Assembly: GCF_016595245.1 (NCBI RefSeq)
Contig: NZ_JAENHM010000060.1
Span: forward strand, 310,001-374,000
Source of the DNA: Azospirillum endophyticum
GTDB taxonomy: Bacteria; Pseudomonadota; Alphaproteobacteria; Azospirillales; Azospirillaceae
Length of the DNA: 64,000 nt
Reading direction: 5' to 3'
Part shown: positions 53,919 through 62,555 of the stretch, piece after piece
Layout of the letters: every line of letters begins with the position of its first letter
Position numbering within the stretch: position 1 is the stretch's first letter
Program-made: the position numbers and the translations under genes
The notes under the pieces: model-generated
What the model was told of the DNA's origin: nothing
Databases searched by the model: none
Seen by the model: only the letters and a program-made list of their open reading frames with translations

Positions 53919-55958
53919 ATGGTCTTGAAGATCTTCTCACGGAACCTGGTCGCCCGGACCACGGCATCGGCGGTGCTGCTGGTGTCGGTGCTGGTCGCCG
54001 TGCCGCTGGTCGTGCTGATCCAGGCCGACGTGCGCAGCACGCGGGCCGAGCTGGCGATCCGGGCGGAGATGGCGACCCGCATCGTGCTGGACGACGTGAC
54101 CAACGCCCTGTGGGATCTCGACCCGGAAGAGGCGATGACGGCGCTGACCCCGCTGCGGTCGATCGACAGCTTCGCCGAGGCGGTGATCCTGGGCACGCAT
54201 GGCGAACGCTTCATCACCTACCGCAAGCCGGGGGCCGGTGCGGGCGCCAAGGGAGAGGACGACGCGGCCGCCACCGCCGCGGCGGTGCCGCTGACCCGCC
54301 AGGACCGCAACGGCACCGCCCGCAACATCGGCACCCTGCTGGTCAGGCTGGACACCGCGCCGACCGACGCGGCCATCCGCCACCATGTGCTGGTGCTGGG
54401 CGGGGTCGGCGCCGTGACGCTGCTGCTGGTGGTGCTGGGCGTCATCTGGGCGACGCGCGGCGTGACGCTGCCCATCGCCGGCATGACCCGCGCCATGGCC
54501 GATCTGGCGGCCGGCGACGTGACGGTGACGGTGCCGGTGCGTCACCGCGACGACGAGATCGGCCGCATGGCCAAGGCGCTCGACACCTTCCGCCAGAACG
54601 CCATCGACCTGCAGGTCGCCAAGGAGCGGGCGGAGCAGGCGGTGGCGTCGAAGGCCAAGTTCATGGCCGCCGCCAGCCACGACCTGCGCCAGCCGGCCCA
54701 GTCGCTGCTGATGCTGACCGCCATGCTGCGCGCCACCGCCCCCAATCCCAAGGTGGCGGACTCCGCGCGCAAGATCGAACAGGTGGTGATGACGCTGAAG
54801 CAGCTGCTGGACGAGCTGCTGGAGGTGTCGCGGCTGGATGCCGGCGGCGTCGCCGCCAACATGGCGGTGCATGAGGTCGCCGACCTGTTCGACGCGCTGG
54901 ATTCGCAGTACGGCCCGGTCGCCCGCAACAAGGGGCTGTCCTTCTTCGTGCCGCAATACCGCGCGCCGGTCCTGACCGACCGGGTGCTGCTGCTGCGGCT
55001 GCTGGGCAACCTGATCGACAACGCCATCCGCTACACGCCGGCCGGACAGGTGCAGGTCGCCTGCCTGGAATCGGCCGGCACCCTGATCGTCGAGGTGCGC
55101 GACACCGGCATCGGCATTCCCGAGGACCGTCTCGACGCCATCTGGGAGGAGTTCCACCAGATCGGCAACCCGGAGCGCAACCGCGACAACGGCATCGGGC
55201 TCGGCCTGTCGATCGTCCGGCGGCTGGCGACGGTGCTGGACCACCCGGTCAAGGTGCGCTCCACGCCGGGCAAGGGCTCGGTCTTCTCGGTCACCGTGCC
55301 GCTGGCGCCGGTGGAGCCGGCCCTGCCGGGGGTCGCGGCGGCGGCCGAGGCCGTGCCGTCGCTGCCTTCCGTGCCGCCGCCTGCGCCGCCGCCTGGGCGC
55401 CAGCCGCGGCCGGCGGTGGTGCCGGCTCCGGTCGCCGCCCCTGCCCCCTCCGCTCCCGTTGCCCCTCCCCTTGCCGACCGCGCGGCGGTGGCGACGCTGG
55501 CGGACGCGCCGGCGCGGGAGGCCGAGATCGCGATCCTGGTGATCGACGACGACCAGTTCGTGCTGTCGGCCATCTCGATGTTCCTCACCAGCGCCGGGCA
55601 TCGCGTCGCCGGCGCCTCCACCGTCGCCCAGGGTCTGCGCGCGGTCGAGGACGGCACCGTCCGGCCCGATGCGGTGATCGCCGATTACCATCTGTCCGCC
55701 ACCGAGAACGGCTTGGATTTCATCGAGACGGTCTGGCGGCGGCTCGGCCTGCGCATTCCCGCCGTGCTGATCTCCGGCCGGCTCGACGGCGCGGTGACCG
55801 CCCGCGCGGCGGAGATGGGCGTCGTCGTCGCCGCCAAGCCGATCATGCCGGACCGCCTGTCGGTGCTGGTGGAGCAGATGACGGCGGCGCGGCCGGCGGC
55901 GGTTCCGGCGGCGGTCCGGGGCGATGCCGCCGCTCCGCATAAGACGGCGACCGACTGA
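53919..55958 (+). CDS. Hybrid sensor histidine kinase with HAMP and C-terminal receiver
   Basis: Kinase of 679 residues. It has an N-terminal membrane helix, a periplasmic domain (about residues 35-165) rich in charged residues, and a second membrane helix with HAMP (RGVTLPIAGMTRAMADLAAGDVTVTVP...). Then comes a kinase core with H-box AASHDLRQPAQSLLML, an ATPase with N box NLIDNAIRY, VRDTGIGIPEDRL and GIGLGLSIVRRL, a Pro/Ala linker, and a receiver with IDDDQF, the acceptor Asp in VIADYHLS and Lys in VVAAKPI. The HDLRQP H-box is that of HPK subtype kinases seen with orphan receivers. Divergent from the 1038-residue kinase with 250 bases between; the two may form one relay. Confidence 0.88.
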   Translation: MVLKIFSRNLVARTTASAVLLVSVLVAVPLVVLIQADVRSTRAELAIRAEMATRIVLDDVTNALWDLDPEEAMTALTPLRSIDSFAEAVILGTHGERFITYRKPGAGAGAKGEDDAAATAAAVPLTRQDRNGTARNIGTLLVRLDTAPTDAAIRHHVLVLGGVGAVTLLLVVLGVIWATRGVTLPIAGMTRAMADLAAGDVTVTVPVRHRDDEIGRMAKALDTFRQNAIDLQVAKERAEQAVASKAKFMAAASHDLRQPAQSLLMLTAMLRATAPNPKVADSARKIEQVVMTLKQLLDELLEVSRLDAGGVAANMAVHEVADLFDALDSQYGPVARNKGLSFFVPQYRAPVLTDRVLLLRLLGNLIDNAIRYTPAGQVQVACLESAGTLIVEVRDTGIGIPEDRLDAIWEEFHQIGNPERNRDNGIGLGLSIVRRLATVLDHPVKVRSTPGKGSVFSVTVPLAPVEPALPGVAAAAEAVPSLPSVPPPAPPPGRQPRPAVVPAPVAAPAPSAPVAPPLADRAAVATLADAPAREAEIAILVIDDDQFVLSAISMFLTSAGHRVAGASTVAQGLRAVEDGTVRPDAVIADYHLSATENGLDFIETVWRRLGLRIPAVLISGRLDGAVTARAAEMGVVVAAKPIMPDRLSVLVEQMTAARPAAVPAAVRGDAAAPHKTATD

Positions 55959-56100
55959 GGTCATCGGTCCGGGAGCCAATGCTTAGGACCTAAAATAATC
56001 TCACATATCCCGCTGTGCTGTGGCACAACATACGGGCATCGCCCACGGACCGTCCTGCAACCCCGTCCCGGGGCGAAAAGAGCCAACCTCGGAGGATCCC

Positions 56101-56796
56101 ATGCGCGGCGCCAACACGACCGACACCCTGCGTGCCCGTGACATCATCGCCGGTTTCGATTTCGGCTATGTGGTCGACCGCGCGATCGCCGCGGGGATGA
56201 CCCGCCGCACGTCCGAGATCGCGCTCGGCCAGCTGAAGGCCTTCCTTCTGGCCTGTGCCGAGCATCCGGAGCGCGACATCGTCCCGCAATCCGCCGCCTG
56301 CGACGACCTGTGGCACGAATTCATCGTCGCCGACACCCGCGCCTATTTCCGCTTCTGCGAGGCGGTCTATGGCGAATACCTCCATCACAACGGCGTCACG
56401 GTCCCGGCCGAACGCATGGCCGCCGCCCGCACCGACAGCGCCGGCCTGTTCGCCGCCGCCGACTGCCTGCGCGAGGCCGCGAAGGCGGATTGCCTGCGGG
56501 AAGCCGTGAAGGCCGACTGCCTGCGTGAGGCGAAGGCTGCCGATTGCCTGCGCGAGGCCGCAAAGGCTGACTGCCTCCGTGAAGCCAAGCCGGCGGATTG
56601 CTTGCGCGAGGCGAAGGCTGCCGATTGCCTGAGGGAGGCCGCGAAGGCTGACTGCCTCCGGGAAGCCAAGCCGGCCGATTGCCTGCGCGAGGCGAAGGCC
56701 GCCGACTGCCTGCGCGAGGCCGCGAAGGCCGATTGCCTCCGCGAAGCCAAGCCGGCCGATTGCCTGCGGGAAGCACGGTCGCAGGGCGCCGCCTGA
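56101..56796 (+). CDS. GRDP-like protein with twelve 9-residue Cys repeats
   Basis: Protein of 231 residues, start supported by GGAGG. Residues 1-115 (ARDIIAGFDFGYVVDRAIAAGM..., DDLWHEFIVADTRAYFRFCEAVYGEYLHHN) resemble the N-terminal helical domain of glycine-rich-domain-containing proteins. The C-terminal 110 residues are twelve tandem copies of a 9-residue unit x-A-D-C-L-R-E-A-x, each with one cysteine. The copies are identical apart from positions 1 and 9, which vary among A, K, P, V, R. At 12 cysteines spaced by nine residues it could bind metal or form a helical scaffold. Function unknown; a good terminator follows. Confidence 0.75.
   Translation: MRGANTTDTLRARDIIAGFDFGYVVDRAIAAGMTRRTSEIALGQLKAFLLACAEHPERDIVPQSAACDDLWHEFIVADTRAYFRFCEAVYGEYLHHNGVTVPAERMAAARTDSAGLFAAADCLREAAKADCLREAVKADCLREAKAADCLREAAKADCLREAKPADCLREAKAADCLREAAKADCLREAKPADCLREAKAADCLREAAKADCLREAKPADCLREARSQGAA
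56455..56778 (+). repeat. Twelve tandem 27-bp coding repeats
   Basis: Twelve head-to-tail units of exactly 27 bases encode the ADCLREA repeats. They are in frame, so copy-number changes would lengthen or shorten the protein without breaking it. The codon choice varies between units, suggesting the array is not brand new but remains homogenised at protein level. Confidence 0.9.
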
Positions 56797-56817
56797 CACC
56801 AACGCGTCGGTCGTGAC

Positions 56818-56854
56818 GAAAAGCCCCTGTCCGGCAACGGACAGGGGCTTTTTT
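56818..56854 (+). terminator. Rho-independent terminator after the repeat-protein gene
   Basis: An AAAAGCCCCTGTCCG stem, GCAA loop and complementary CGGACAGGGGC end in TTTTTT. It is symmetric enough to also stop the convergent binding-protein transcript. Confidence 0.9.
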
Positions 56855-56885
56855 CATGCCAGACCCACCCTGCCCGGCCGCCGGC

Positions 56886-58424
56886 TCAAGCGAAATTCAG
56901 GCCGCCGAACGGGGTGATGAAGTTGTCGCTCAGCACATTGCCGCGCAGCGCCACATAGTCCGGCACCACCAGCGGGATCACCGGCAGATCCTTCATCACC
57001 AGGCACTCGGCGTCCTTGTAGAGCTCGGCGCGGCGGCCGGGCTCCGGGCTGGCCATCGCCTGTTCGATCAGGCCGTCGAACGGCGCGCTGGACCAGCCGA
57101 CGGGATTGAAGCGGCTGCGGCTGCTGAACAGCTCGTCCAGGAAGTTCATCGGGTCGGGGTAGGTGGCGGTCCAGCCGAAGAGGAAGGCGTCGTAATCGCG
57201 CCGGCGGGAGCGGGCGATGAACTCCTGCCGCGGCGCCATCACCAGCTTGGCCGGGATGCCGGCGTTGTTCCATTGCGAGACGTAATAGACGAACTCCCGC
57301 CGGTATTCCGGCACGACCGTGACCTGGAAGGGCTCGATGCCGCGCCCCTCCGGATAGCCCGCCTCCTCCAGCAGCCGCTTCGCCAATGCCGGGTCGTAGG
57401 CCAGCGGCTCCAGCCTCTCGTTCGCCAACAGGGCCGGCGGCACGATGCCGTTGTGAACGGTCGCCACCCCGCGGAAGAAGCGTTCCGCCATGGCGGCGCG
57501 GTCGATCAGCAGCGACATCGCCCGGCGCACCCGCAGATCGGCGAAGGCCTTCACCCGGCGCGGGTCGAGCGCCACCACCCGCATCTGCATGCGCGGCACG
57601 TTCGACAGCGACCGCTTGAAGCCGGGATCGTCCATCACCCCGCGCAGCGCGTCGGTATCGACGAAGGTGAAGTCGACCTGGCTGTCGTTGAACAGCGTGA
57701 TGCCGTCGTTGCCGATGCCGGTGGCGAGGAAGGACACGCGGTCGAACGGCAGCGTACCGCCACGCCAGCCAGGATCGGCCTCCACATCGATGCGGATGCC
57801 GTCGTTCGACTGGGCCAGCCGGTAGGGCCCGGTTCCGGCCGACAGGCGGCGGAACCAGTCGGGCCCGGCCTGCTCCGCCGCCTCCACGTCGACGATGTTG
57901 AGGCGGGCGAAGGGAAAGATGGCGCAGGGCTCGTCGCAGACCACCTCCAGCGTCCGGTCGTCGATCACGGTGATGCCGGACAGCTCGGTCGCGGTCTTCG
58001 CCCGCAGCTCGCGGAAGCCCCGCACCTTGGACAGGGCCAGCACCGCGAAATTGGCGCCGTCGCCGCCCAGCGCCGCTTCGAAACTGCGCTTGACGGCGGC
58101 GGCGGTCAGGGGACGGCCGGTGTGGAAGACGACGCCGTCGCGGATGGTCAGCCGCCAGCGCCGGGCGTCGTCCGACGCTTCCCAGGCGGTGGCGAGGCCG
58201 GGCAGGATGCTGCCCTTGGAATCGACCGCGGTCAGGCTCTCATACATCGAGCCGAGGACCTGACGGGCGACCAGATCGCTGACGGTCAGCGGGTTGAGCA
58301 TGCCGGGCAGGGACTTCAGCCCGATCCTGAGCGCGCCGGCCGCCGCCGCCGGCCGCGGCAGCGCCCCGGCCAGACCGGCCACACCGAGCAGGCCAAGGAA
58401 ATGTCGTCTCTGCACCGCCGGCAT
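56886..58424 (-). CDS. Peptide/nickel-type ABC transporter substrate-binding protein (family 5)
   Basis: Periplasmic binding protein of 512 residues. A twin-arginine signal (RRHFLGLLGVAGLAGALPRPAAAAG) suggests Tat export. The mature protein has SBP_bac_5 landmarks: LTVSDLVARQVLGSMYESL, DGVVFHTGRPLTAAAVKRSFEAAL, GTGPYRLAQ, RRAMSLLIDRAAMAE and LFGWTATYPDPMNFL. Ligand could be a di/oligopeptide or other compound; the family is too broad to decide. No permease or ATPase genes are adjacent, so it is an orphan component that would work with a transporter elsewhere. Confidence 0.88.
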   Translation of the reverse strand: MPAVQRRHFLGLLGVAGLAGALPRPAAAAGALRIGLKSLPGMLNPLTVSDLVARQVLGSMYESLTAVDSKGSILPGLATAWEASDDARRWRLTIRDGVVFHTGRPLTAAAVKRSFEAALGGDGANFAVLALSKVRGFRELRAKTATELSGITVIDDRTLEVVCDEPCAIFPFARLNIVDVEAAEQAGPDWFRRLSAGTGPYRLAQSNDGIRIDVEADPGWRGGTLPFDRVSFLATGIGNDGITLFNDSQVDFTFVDTDALRGVMDDPGFKRSLSNVPRMQMRVVALDPRRVKAFADLRVRRAMSLLIDRAAMAERFFRGVATVHNGIVPPALLANERLEPLAYDPALAKRLLEEAGYPEGRGIEPFQVTVVPEYRREFVYYVSQWNNAGIPAKLVMAPRQEFIARSRRRDYDAFLFGWTATYPDPMNFLDELFSSRSRFNPVGWSSAPFDGLIEQAMASPEPGRRAELYKDAECLVMKDLPVIPLVVPDYVALRGNVLSDNFITPFGGLNFA

Positions 58425-58507
58425 CGCTGATCCGTAACCTCGATGATCTTGCCGATCATCCTTAACACGCGGCGGGGCAGGCGGTCACCCTGCCCGACCG
58501 CCAAACA

Positions 58508-58581
58508 CTTTCGCGTTCGAAAGCAACCCGTGGATGCGTTTTCATTGCAGTGCAACCGGGGCGGGCTTTCGCGTTCGAAAG
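58508..58581. other. Two parS-like palindromes (centromere)
   Basis: The 16-mer CTTTCGCGTTCGAAAG occurs at 58508-58523 and again, identical, at 58566-58581, 58 bases apart. Each is a CTTTCG-N4-CGAAAG palindrome. They lie just after the parB stop, a usual position for ParB binding sites. Exact duplication in noncoding DNA strongly supports function. Confidence 0.8.
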
Positions 58582-58594
58582 CCGCAGCCGGTGG

Positions 58595-59449
58595 TCAGGC
58601 GTTCAGCAGGGCGTCGATGCGGTCGCGCAGCGCCTGCAGCCGCTCGCGGTGCTCGCGCTGCAAGGCCCGGGCGACGGTGTCGATGGCGGCCAGGTCCTTG
58701 TCCATGCGGTTGATCGCCTTGCCCAGCACCCGCATCGGTTCCGCCGAACTGGACGCCGCCGGACGGGCGGCCCGCACCGCGCCGACGGTCAGCCCGCCGG
58801 TGCGCGCCGTCTGCCAGAGCCGGCGCAGCTCCGCCTCGTCCTCAACGAAGGCCAGCTCGACCAGGGCGGAGCGCGACACCGCCTCGGGGTTGGCGCGGTA
58901 GTCGGCCAGGATGTCGTCGGGCAGGCGCAGCACCTTCAGGCGCTTGGACACCTCGGCCTCCGAACAACCGAGAGCCGCCGCCACCTCGGCCTGGGTATAG
59001 CCATGCGCCTCGATCAGCTGCGACAGGCCGCGGGCGAGGTCGATGGCGTCAAGGTCGACGCGCTGGACATTCTCGATCAGCGCAATCTCTTCCGGACGGC
59101 CCTTGGTGATGATCGCGGCGATGGTGCCGCGGCCGAGCAGCCGGTGGGCGCGCAGCCGCCGCTCGCCGGCGACCAGACGGTAGCGGCCCTTCTCCGCGGC
59201 TTCCTGGACGAGGACAGGTTGCTGCAACCCGTGGCGGGCGATCGAATCCGCCAGCGAGCGCAGGGACTCGTCGTCGAACACCGTGCGCGGCTGGCCGGGA
59301 TTGGTCTCGACGGCATCGAGGTCGACCTCGACCAGCCGGGGCAGCATGCCGCTCAGCCCGAACATGCGGTCGGTCTCGGCGGCGAAGCCGGCCTCCTTGG
59401 CCTGGAGCACGGTGGCGGCGGTCTGCCGGGTCAGCTTCTTAGGCGGCAT
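58595..59449 (-). CDS. parB: ParB-family partition protein
   Basis: Centromere-binding CTPase-fold protein of 284 residues. After a basic N-terminus the ParB domain shows LPRLVEVDLDAVETNPGQPRTVFDDESLRSLADSIARHGLQQPVLV and the GERRLRAHRLLG box (positions about 95-105), then the helix-turn-helix YTQAEVAAALGCSEAEVSKRLKVLRLP. The C-terminal helical region would dimerise. It overlaps the end of parA by 11 bases, so the pair is coupled. The two parS-like sites are immediately downstream. Confidence 0.94.
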   Translation of the reverse strand: MPPKKLTRQTAATVLQAKEAGFAAETDRMFGLSGMLPRLVEVDLDAVETNPGQPRTVFDDESLRSLADSIARHGLQQPVLVQEAAEKGRYRLVAGERRLRAHRLLGRGTIAAIITKGRPEEIALIENVQRVDLDAIDLARGLSQLIEAHGYTQAEVAAALGCSEAEVSKRLKVLRLPDDILADYRANPEAVSRSALVELAFVEDEAELRRLWQTARTGGLTVGAVRAARPAASSSAEPMRVLGKAINRMDKDLAAIDTVARALQREHRERLQALRDRIDALLNA

Positions 59450-60461
59450 CGACGGTCTCCTGCAAACGGCCCATCGCGGTCAGCAGAGCCGAGGCGATGG
59501 CGGCATAGCTCTCCACCCCCGGCGCGCCGATGTCGGCATCCAGCGTGATGACGTTGGCGCCGGCCGCCTGGGCGTAGATGGTGGCGCGCGGCACCGGCGG
59601 GAACACGCGGCGGCTGTCGCCCCACAGGCGCTGGATGTCGTCGAGCGAGGAGCGGTCCTGGGTCTGGCGCGGGTTGACCATGGTCGGCAGGATGCCCAGC
59701 ACCTCCAGCCGCGGGTTGAGGCGGCGCTGGATCTTGGCGACGGTGTCGAGGAAGGCGCTGACGCCGAGGATGGCGTGCGGTTCCGCCTGACAGGGCACCA
59801 GCACATAGTCGGCGGCGGTCAGGGCGTTGATCGTCACCGCGCCCAGGTTGGGGGCGCAGTCGATGACGATCACGTCGTAGCGCTCGCGCACGCCGTCCAG
59901 CATCTCGGCCAGCGCGGTCTGCGCGTTGGTCAGATTGCCCGGCAACTCGGTGTCGGCGCTCGCCAGCGCGATGCTGGAGGGGACGACGTCCAGCCCCTCG
60001 ACGCCGGTGGGGCGGATCACCGCGTCGAGCGGCGTCTTGCCCATCAGCGCGTGGTAGAGGACCTTGCCCTGTTCGGTCAGCGCGACGATGTCAGCCTGCG
60101 GCACGCCGACATGGACGGTGGCGTTGCCCTGCGGGTCGGCATCGACCAGCAGCACGCGGTTGCCGGCCCGCGCCAGGATGAAGGCGAGGTTGATCGAGGT
60201 CGCGGTCTTGGCGGTGCCGCCCTTCTGCAGGCCGACGGCGACGGTGGTGCCGCGGCGGGGCAGGGGACTTTCCGGCCGTTCCAGATCGAGCAGCAGCAGC
60301 CGGCCCAGCACGTCGCGGGGCAGGGCCTCCTTGCCGGTTTCCCATTTGCTGAGCCGCTGCTTGTCGTATTTGCGGCCGGTCAACTCGTTGACGAACGCCG
60401 CCATCTGCGTCTGGGTCAGGCCGCGCCGTTCCCGCAACGCCTTCAACTGTTCCCCTGTCAC
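59439..60461 (-). CDS. parA: ParA-family partition ATPase fused to an Xre helix-turn-helix
   Basis: Partition ATPase of 340 residues. A GTG start with AGGAGG upstream gives an N-terminal Xre domain (VTGEQLKALRERRGLTQTQMAAFVNELTGRKYDKQRLSKWETGKEALP), joined to a ParA domain with deviant Walker A VGLQKGGTAKTATSINLA, VLLVDADPQGNATVHVG and VIDCAPNLGAVTINAL. The Xre part is likely to bind the par promoter and repress the operon, like the HTH of P1-type ParA. Together with ParB and the parS sites it completes a type Ia partition module for this replicon. Confidence 0.94.
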   Translation of the reverse strand: MTGEQLKALRERRGLTQTQMAAFVNELTGRKYDKQRLSKWETGKEALPRDVLGRLLLLDLERPESPLPRRGTTVAVGLQKGGTAKTATSINLAFILARAGNRVLLVDADPQGNATVHVGVPQADIVALTEQGKVLYHALMGKTPLDAVIRPTGVEGLDVVPSSIALASADTELPGNLTNAQTALAEMLDGVRERYDVIVIDCAPNLGAVTINALTAADYVLVPCQAEPHAILGVSAFLDTVAKIQRRLNPRLEVLGILPTMVNPRQTQDRSSLDDIQRLWGDSRRVFPPVPRATIYAQAAGANVITLDADIGAPGVESYAAIASALLTAMGRLQETVDAA

Positions 60462-60562
60462 GCCCCGTCCTCCTGCCCCGGCACCGGTCGGCAGCGACCC
60501 TATCAAGTCGTCGCGACTCCGGCAACGGGTGTCTACCGAACGGGCAGGGACGCGGCATATTG

Positions 60563-60706
60563 CTCCCGCCCCGGGAGAGGGAAGGGGCCCGCCGCAAAGC
60601 GGTGGGGAGGGTGAGGGGTATTGCAAGGAACCATGCGGTTCAGGATTCTTGGGCTTCCCCTCACCCTCCCCACTTCGTGGGTCCCCTCCCTCTCCCGAGG
60701 CGGGAG
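60563..60706. repeat. Large inverted repeat between parA and repA
   Basis: Arms 60563-60616 and about 60657-60706 are near-perfect reverse complements of some 50 bases, each containing CTCCCGCC-CGGGAGAGGG and GGGGAGGGTGAGGGG blocks. It resembles the urtA-urtB inverted repeat and probably belongs to the same dispersed intergenic family. It lies between the stop of repA and the start of parA and may insulate the two transcripts. Confidence 0.75.
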
Positions 60707-60716
60707 AGGGCGATTC

Positions 60717-61664
60717 TCACACCGTCTCGTCGTACTCCACCTTGGGGGCGTCGATCCAGTTCTCCGGCTGGCCCTGGCTCTTCTTCCAGAACAGGACCGG
60801 CAGGTCGGCGTTCAGCACGCGGCCGAGAACGGCGCCGCGCGCCTTCATCGTCTCCTTGTACTCCGCCGTCTCGACGATGCGCACGCCGTAGCCGGGGATG
60901 CGGTCGGCAGCCAGGACGGGATTCAGCGCGTTCTTGAACTTGCGCAGGTCGTTGTCGGAGCCGACGCGCTTGCGCAGCGGCTCCAGCGCCATCCAGAAGG
61001 CATGGCCGCGGGCAAGGTGGGCGCGCGCGATCTCGTAGAGGCGCTTCTCCACCGGCTTCAGCGCGAAATACTGGTCGTCGTAGCTCAGCAGATTGTGGCC
61101 CAGCGCCGCGCGGGTGACCCAGCCCGACAGCGTCAGCTTCAGCCCGCGCACCGCCCGCTCGCCATCCTTCTTGCGCTGGTAGAGCAGCTTGTAGTCGGAA
61201 ATCCACGAGAAGGCGCCGCTCTCGCCCTCGCCGCCGGTTTCCAGGTTGGTCTTGATCTGCGTGCCCTGCAGCCGCTCCAGCGCCCCTTCGATCTTGTCGT
61301 AGGCGCTGCCCCCGGCGGTCTTGCCGACGATGCGCTGCAGGTCGCTGGTGGTGAAGTGCAGTTCGCCCAGCTTGGACGGGCCCTTGCCGGATTCCATCTT
61401 CTCGCGCAGCAGCGAGATGGCGTAGAGCAGCACCGCCTTGTCCCAGATCGTGGCGACGCCGACATTCTTCGGCGCCCGCACCTCAATCCGCACCTTGCCG
61501 TCATCATAGGTCGGCAGCGATTCCGCCTTGTCCTTCGACAGGCCGAACAGGCTGTAGACCATCATGTGGCGGTCGTTCTGGACATCGCCGGTCAGCGGGG
61601 AATCGAGCCGCAGAGCCAATTGCAGCGGCCGGTCGAGCAGCTCGGCGTTGATGGTCTGGGTCAT
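60717..61664 (-). CDS. repA: Plasmid replication initiator protein RepA (RPA family)
   Basis: Initiator of 315 residues with tandem winged-helix organisation: DVQNDRHMMVYSLFGLSKDKAESLPTYDDGKVRIEVRAP, IWDKAVLLYAISLLREKMESG, LHFTTSDLQRIVGKTAGGSAYDKIEGALERLQGT and KPVEKRLYEIARAHLARGHAFWMALEPLRKRVGS. This is the replication-initiator-A family found on alphaproteobacterial plasmids and chromids. GGGAGAG lies before the ATG; longer frames upstream run through iterons and are rejected. It should bind the iterons at 61751-62280 to open the origin. Confidence 0.92.
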   Translation of the reverse strand: MTQTINAELLDRPLQLALRLDSPLTGDVQNDRHMMVYSLFGLSKDKAESLPTYDDGKVRIEVRAPKNVGVATIWDKAVLLYAISLLREKMESGKGPSKLGELHFTTSDLQRIVGKTAGGSAYDKIEGALERLQGTQIKTNLETGGEGESGAFSWISDYKLLYQRKKDGERAVRGLKLTLSGWVTRAALGHNLLSYDDQYFALKPVEKRLYEIARAHLARGHAFWMALEPLRKRVGSDNDLRKFKNALNPVLAADRIPGYGVRIVETAEYKETMKARGAVLGRVLNADLPVLFWKKSQGQPENWIDAPKVEYDETV

Positions 61665-61750
61665 ACGATCTCTCCCGCGGGTCCTGTGCGGCTCCAAATG
61701 GTTCGAACCCATAATCCACGAGCCCGCCGCTCCGTTCCACACTGCCGGGC

Positions 61751-62280
61751 CAAACGTCGCCGTTCTGCCGAAAGATTCTCGCGGACGTGGCGGATTGACC
61801 GGCCGAACGTCGCCGTTCTGCCAGTTCGACCGGCCTGCGGCGGGCGGTGGCGGCCAAAGATCGCGGAGCCGGCTCAAGACGGCAGTCTGGCGGCCCGACC
61901 AACGCTCGATGGCGGCGCCAACGTCTGCGTTCTGCCGTGCCGGAGGAGGACGGGGCAGGAGTCATCCTGACCAACCCATTGTTTTCCATGGGATTTCACT
62001 CTCCGTTCCCGCCCGATTCCCGGCCCGATACCCCCTAGGATGGCCTTCGACTGGCAGAACGGCGACGTTCGGACGATCCGTCGAAGGGCCGATTCTCGCC
62101 CGATTCCCTGCCGATTCCACCCTGGCCGCGGTGGGGGAGGGGGAGGATTCGCTCCATCATTCGGCAGAACGGCGACGTTCGACGCCGCGACCCGGCAGCC
62201 GCAAGCAGGCGGACCTCAAGAATCTTTCGGCACAACGACGACGTTCGGACCCGAATCTCTCGGCATAACGGCGACACTTG
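61751..62280. other. Replication origin with seven iterons in two opposed sets
   Basis: Seven copies of a 20-mer lie upstream of repA. Three read CAAACGTCGCCGTTCTGCCG on the plus strand (61751-61770, 61804-61823, 61918-61937). Four are in the opposite orientation with consensus CGGCAGAACGGCGACGTTCG (62052-62071, 62162-62181, 62228-62247, 62261-62280). Copies differ at few positions. Opposed iteron groups facing each other are typical of RepA-bound origins. I do not see a clear DnaA box or AT-rich unwinding element within the set; the spacer between groups contains CCGATTC repeats. Confidence 0.88.
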
Positions 62281-62417
62281 CACCCGGCCGGCCGACGGAG
62301 CTTCGTGGCAAGTGCTTGATTCCGCCATGGGAATCCCGGCTTGCGTCCTCGAAATGCCGTCGGCCGGCCATTTTCCCAAGACCATGGACAGACGCGCAAC
62401 GGCACGTACACATTTCA

Positions 62418-62530
62418 AAAAAGGGCGAAAACCGCCCTCACGCCATCGACACGCGCCCTTGCCGGTTTCCGGCTGGCGCCACGGGATTCTGCACCCGTGC
62501 TTCACTGAGGAGAGCGGCATGACGTAACGG
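62418..62530 (-). ncRNA. Candidate structured RNA with terminator near the origin
   Basis: Read on the minus strand, three stem-loops are followed by a terminator. CACGGG/CCCGTG occupies 62480-62499. A nested element GCGCC...GGCGC with inner GCCGG/CCGGC occupies 62453-62479. AGGGCGGTTTTCGCCCTTTTTT (62417-62438) is a good Rho-independent terminator, although no protein gene on that strand lies upstream. Such a short transcript beside an iteron origin would fit a copy-control or regulatory RNA. No promoter is obvious, so this is a hypothesis. Confidence 0.35.
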
Positions 62531-62555
62531 AGGACCGACCTCCGCAAACACAAAA

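Noticed and set aside
55959..56100. Sigma-54 element at TGGCAC near 56021
   Set aside because: The -12 GC is at the wrong distance; only a short TGTGC/GCACA palindrome (56014-56027) remains.
56455..56778. Possible CRISPR array or noncoding satellite
   Set aside because: Units are directly adjacent 27-mers without spacers and lie in frame within a gene that has a good start, stop and terminator.
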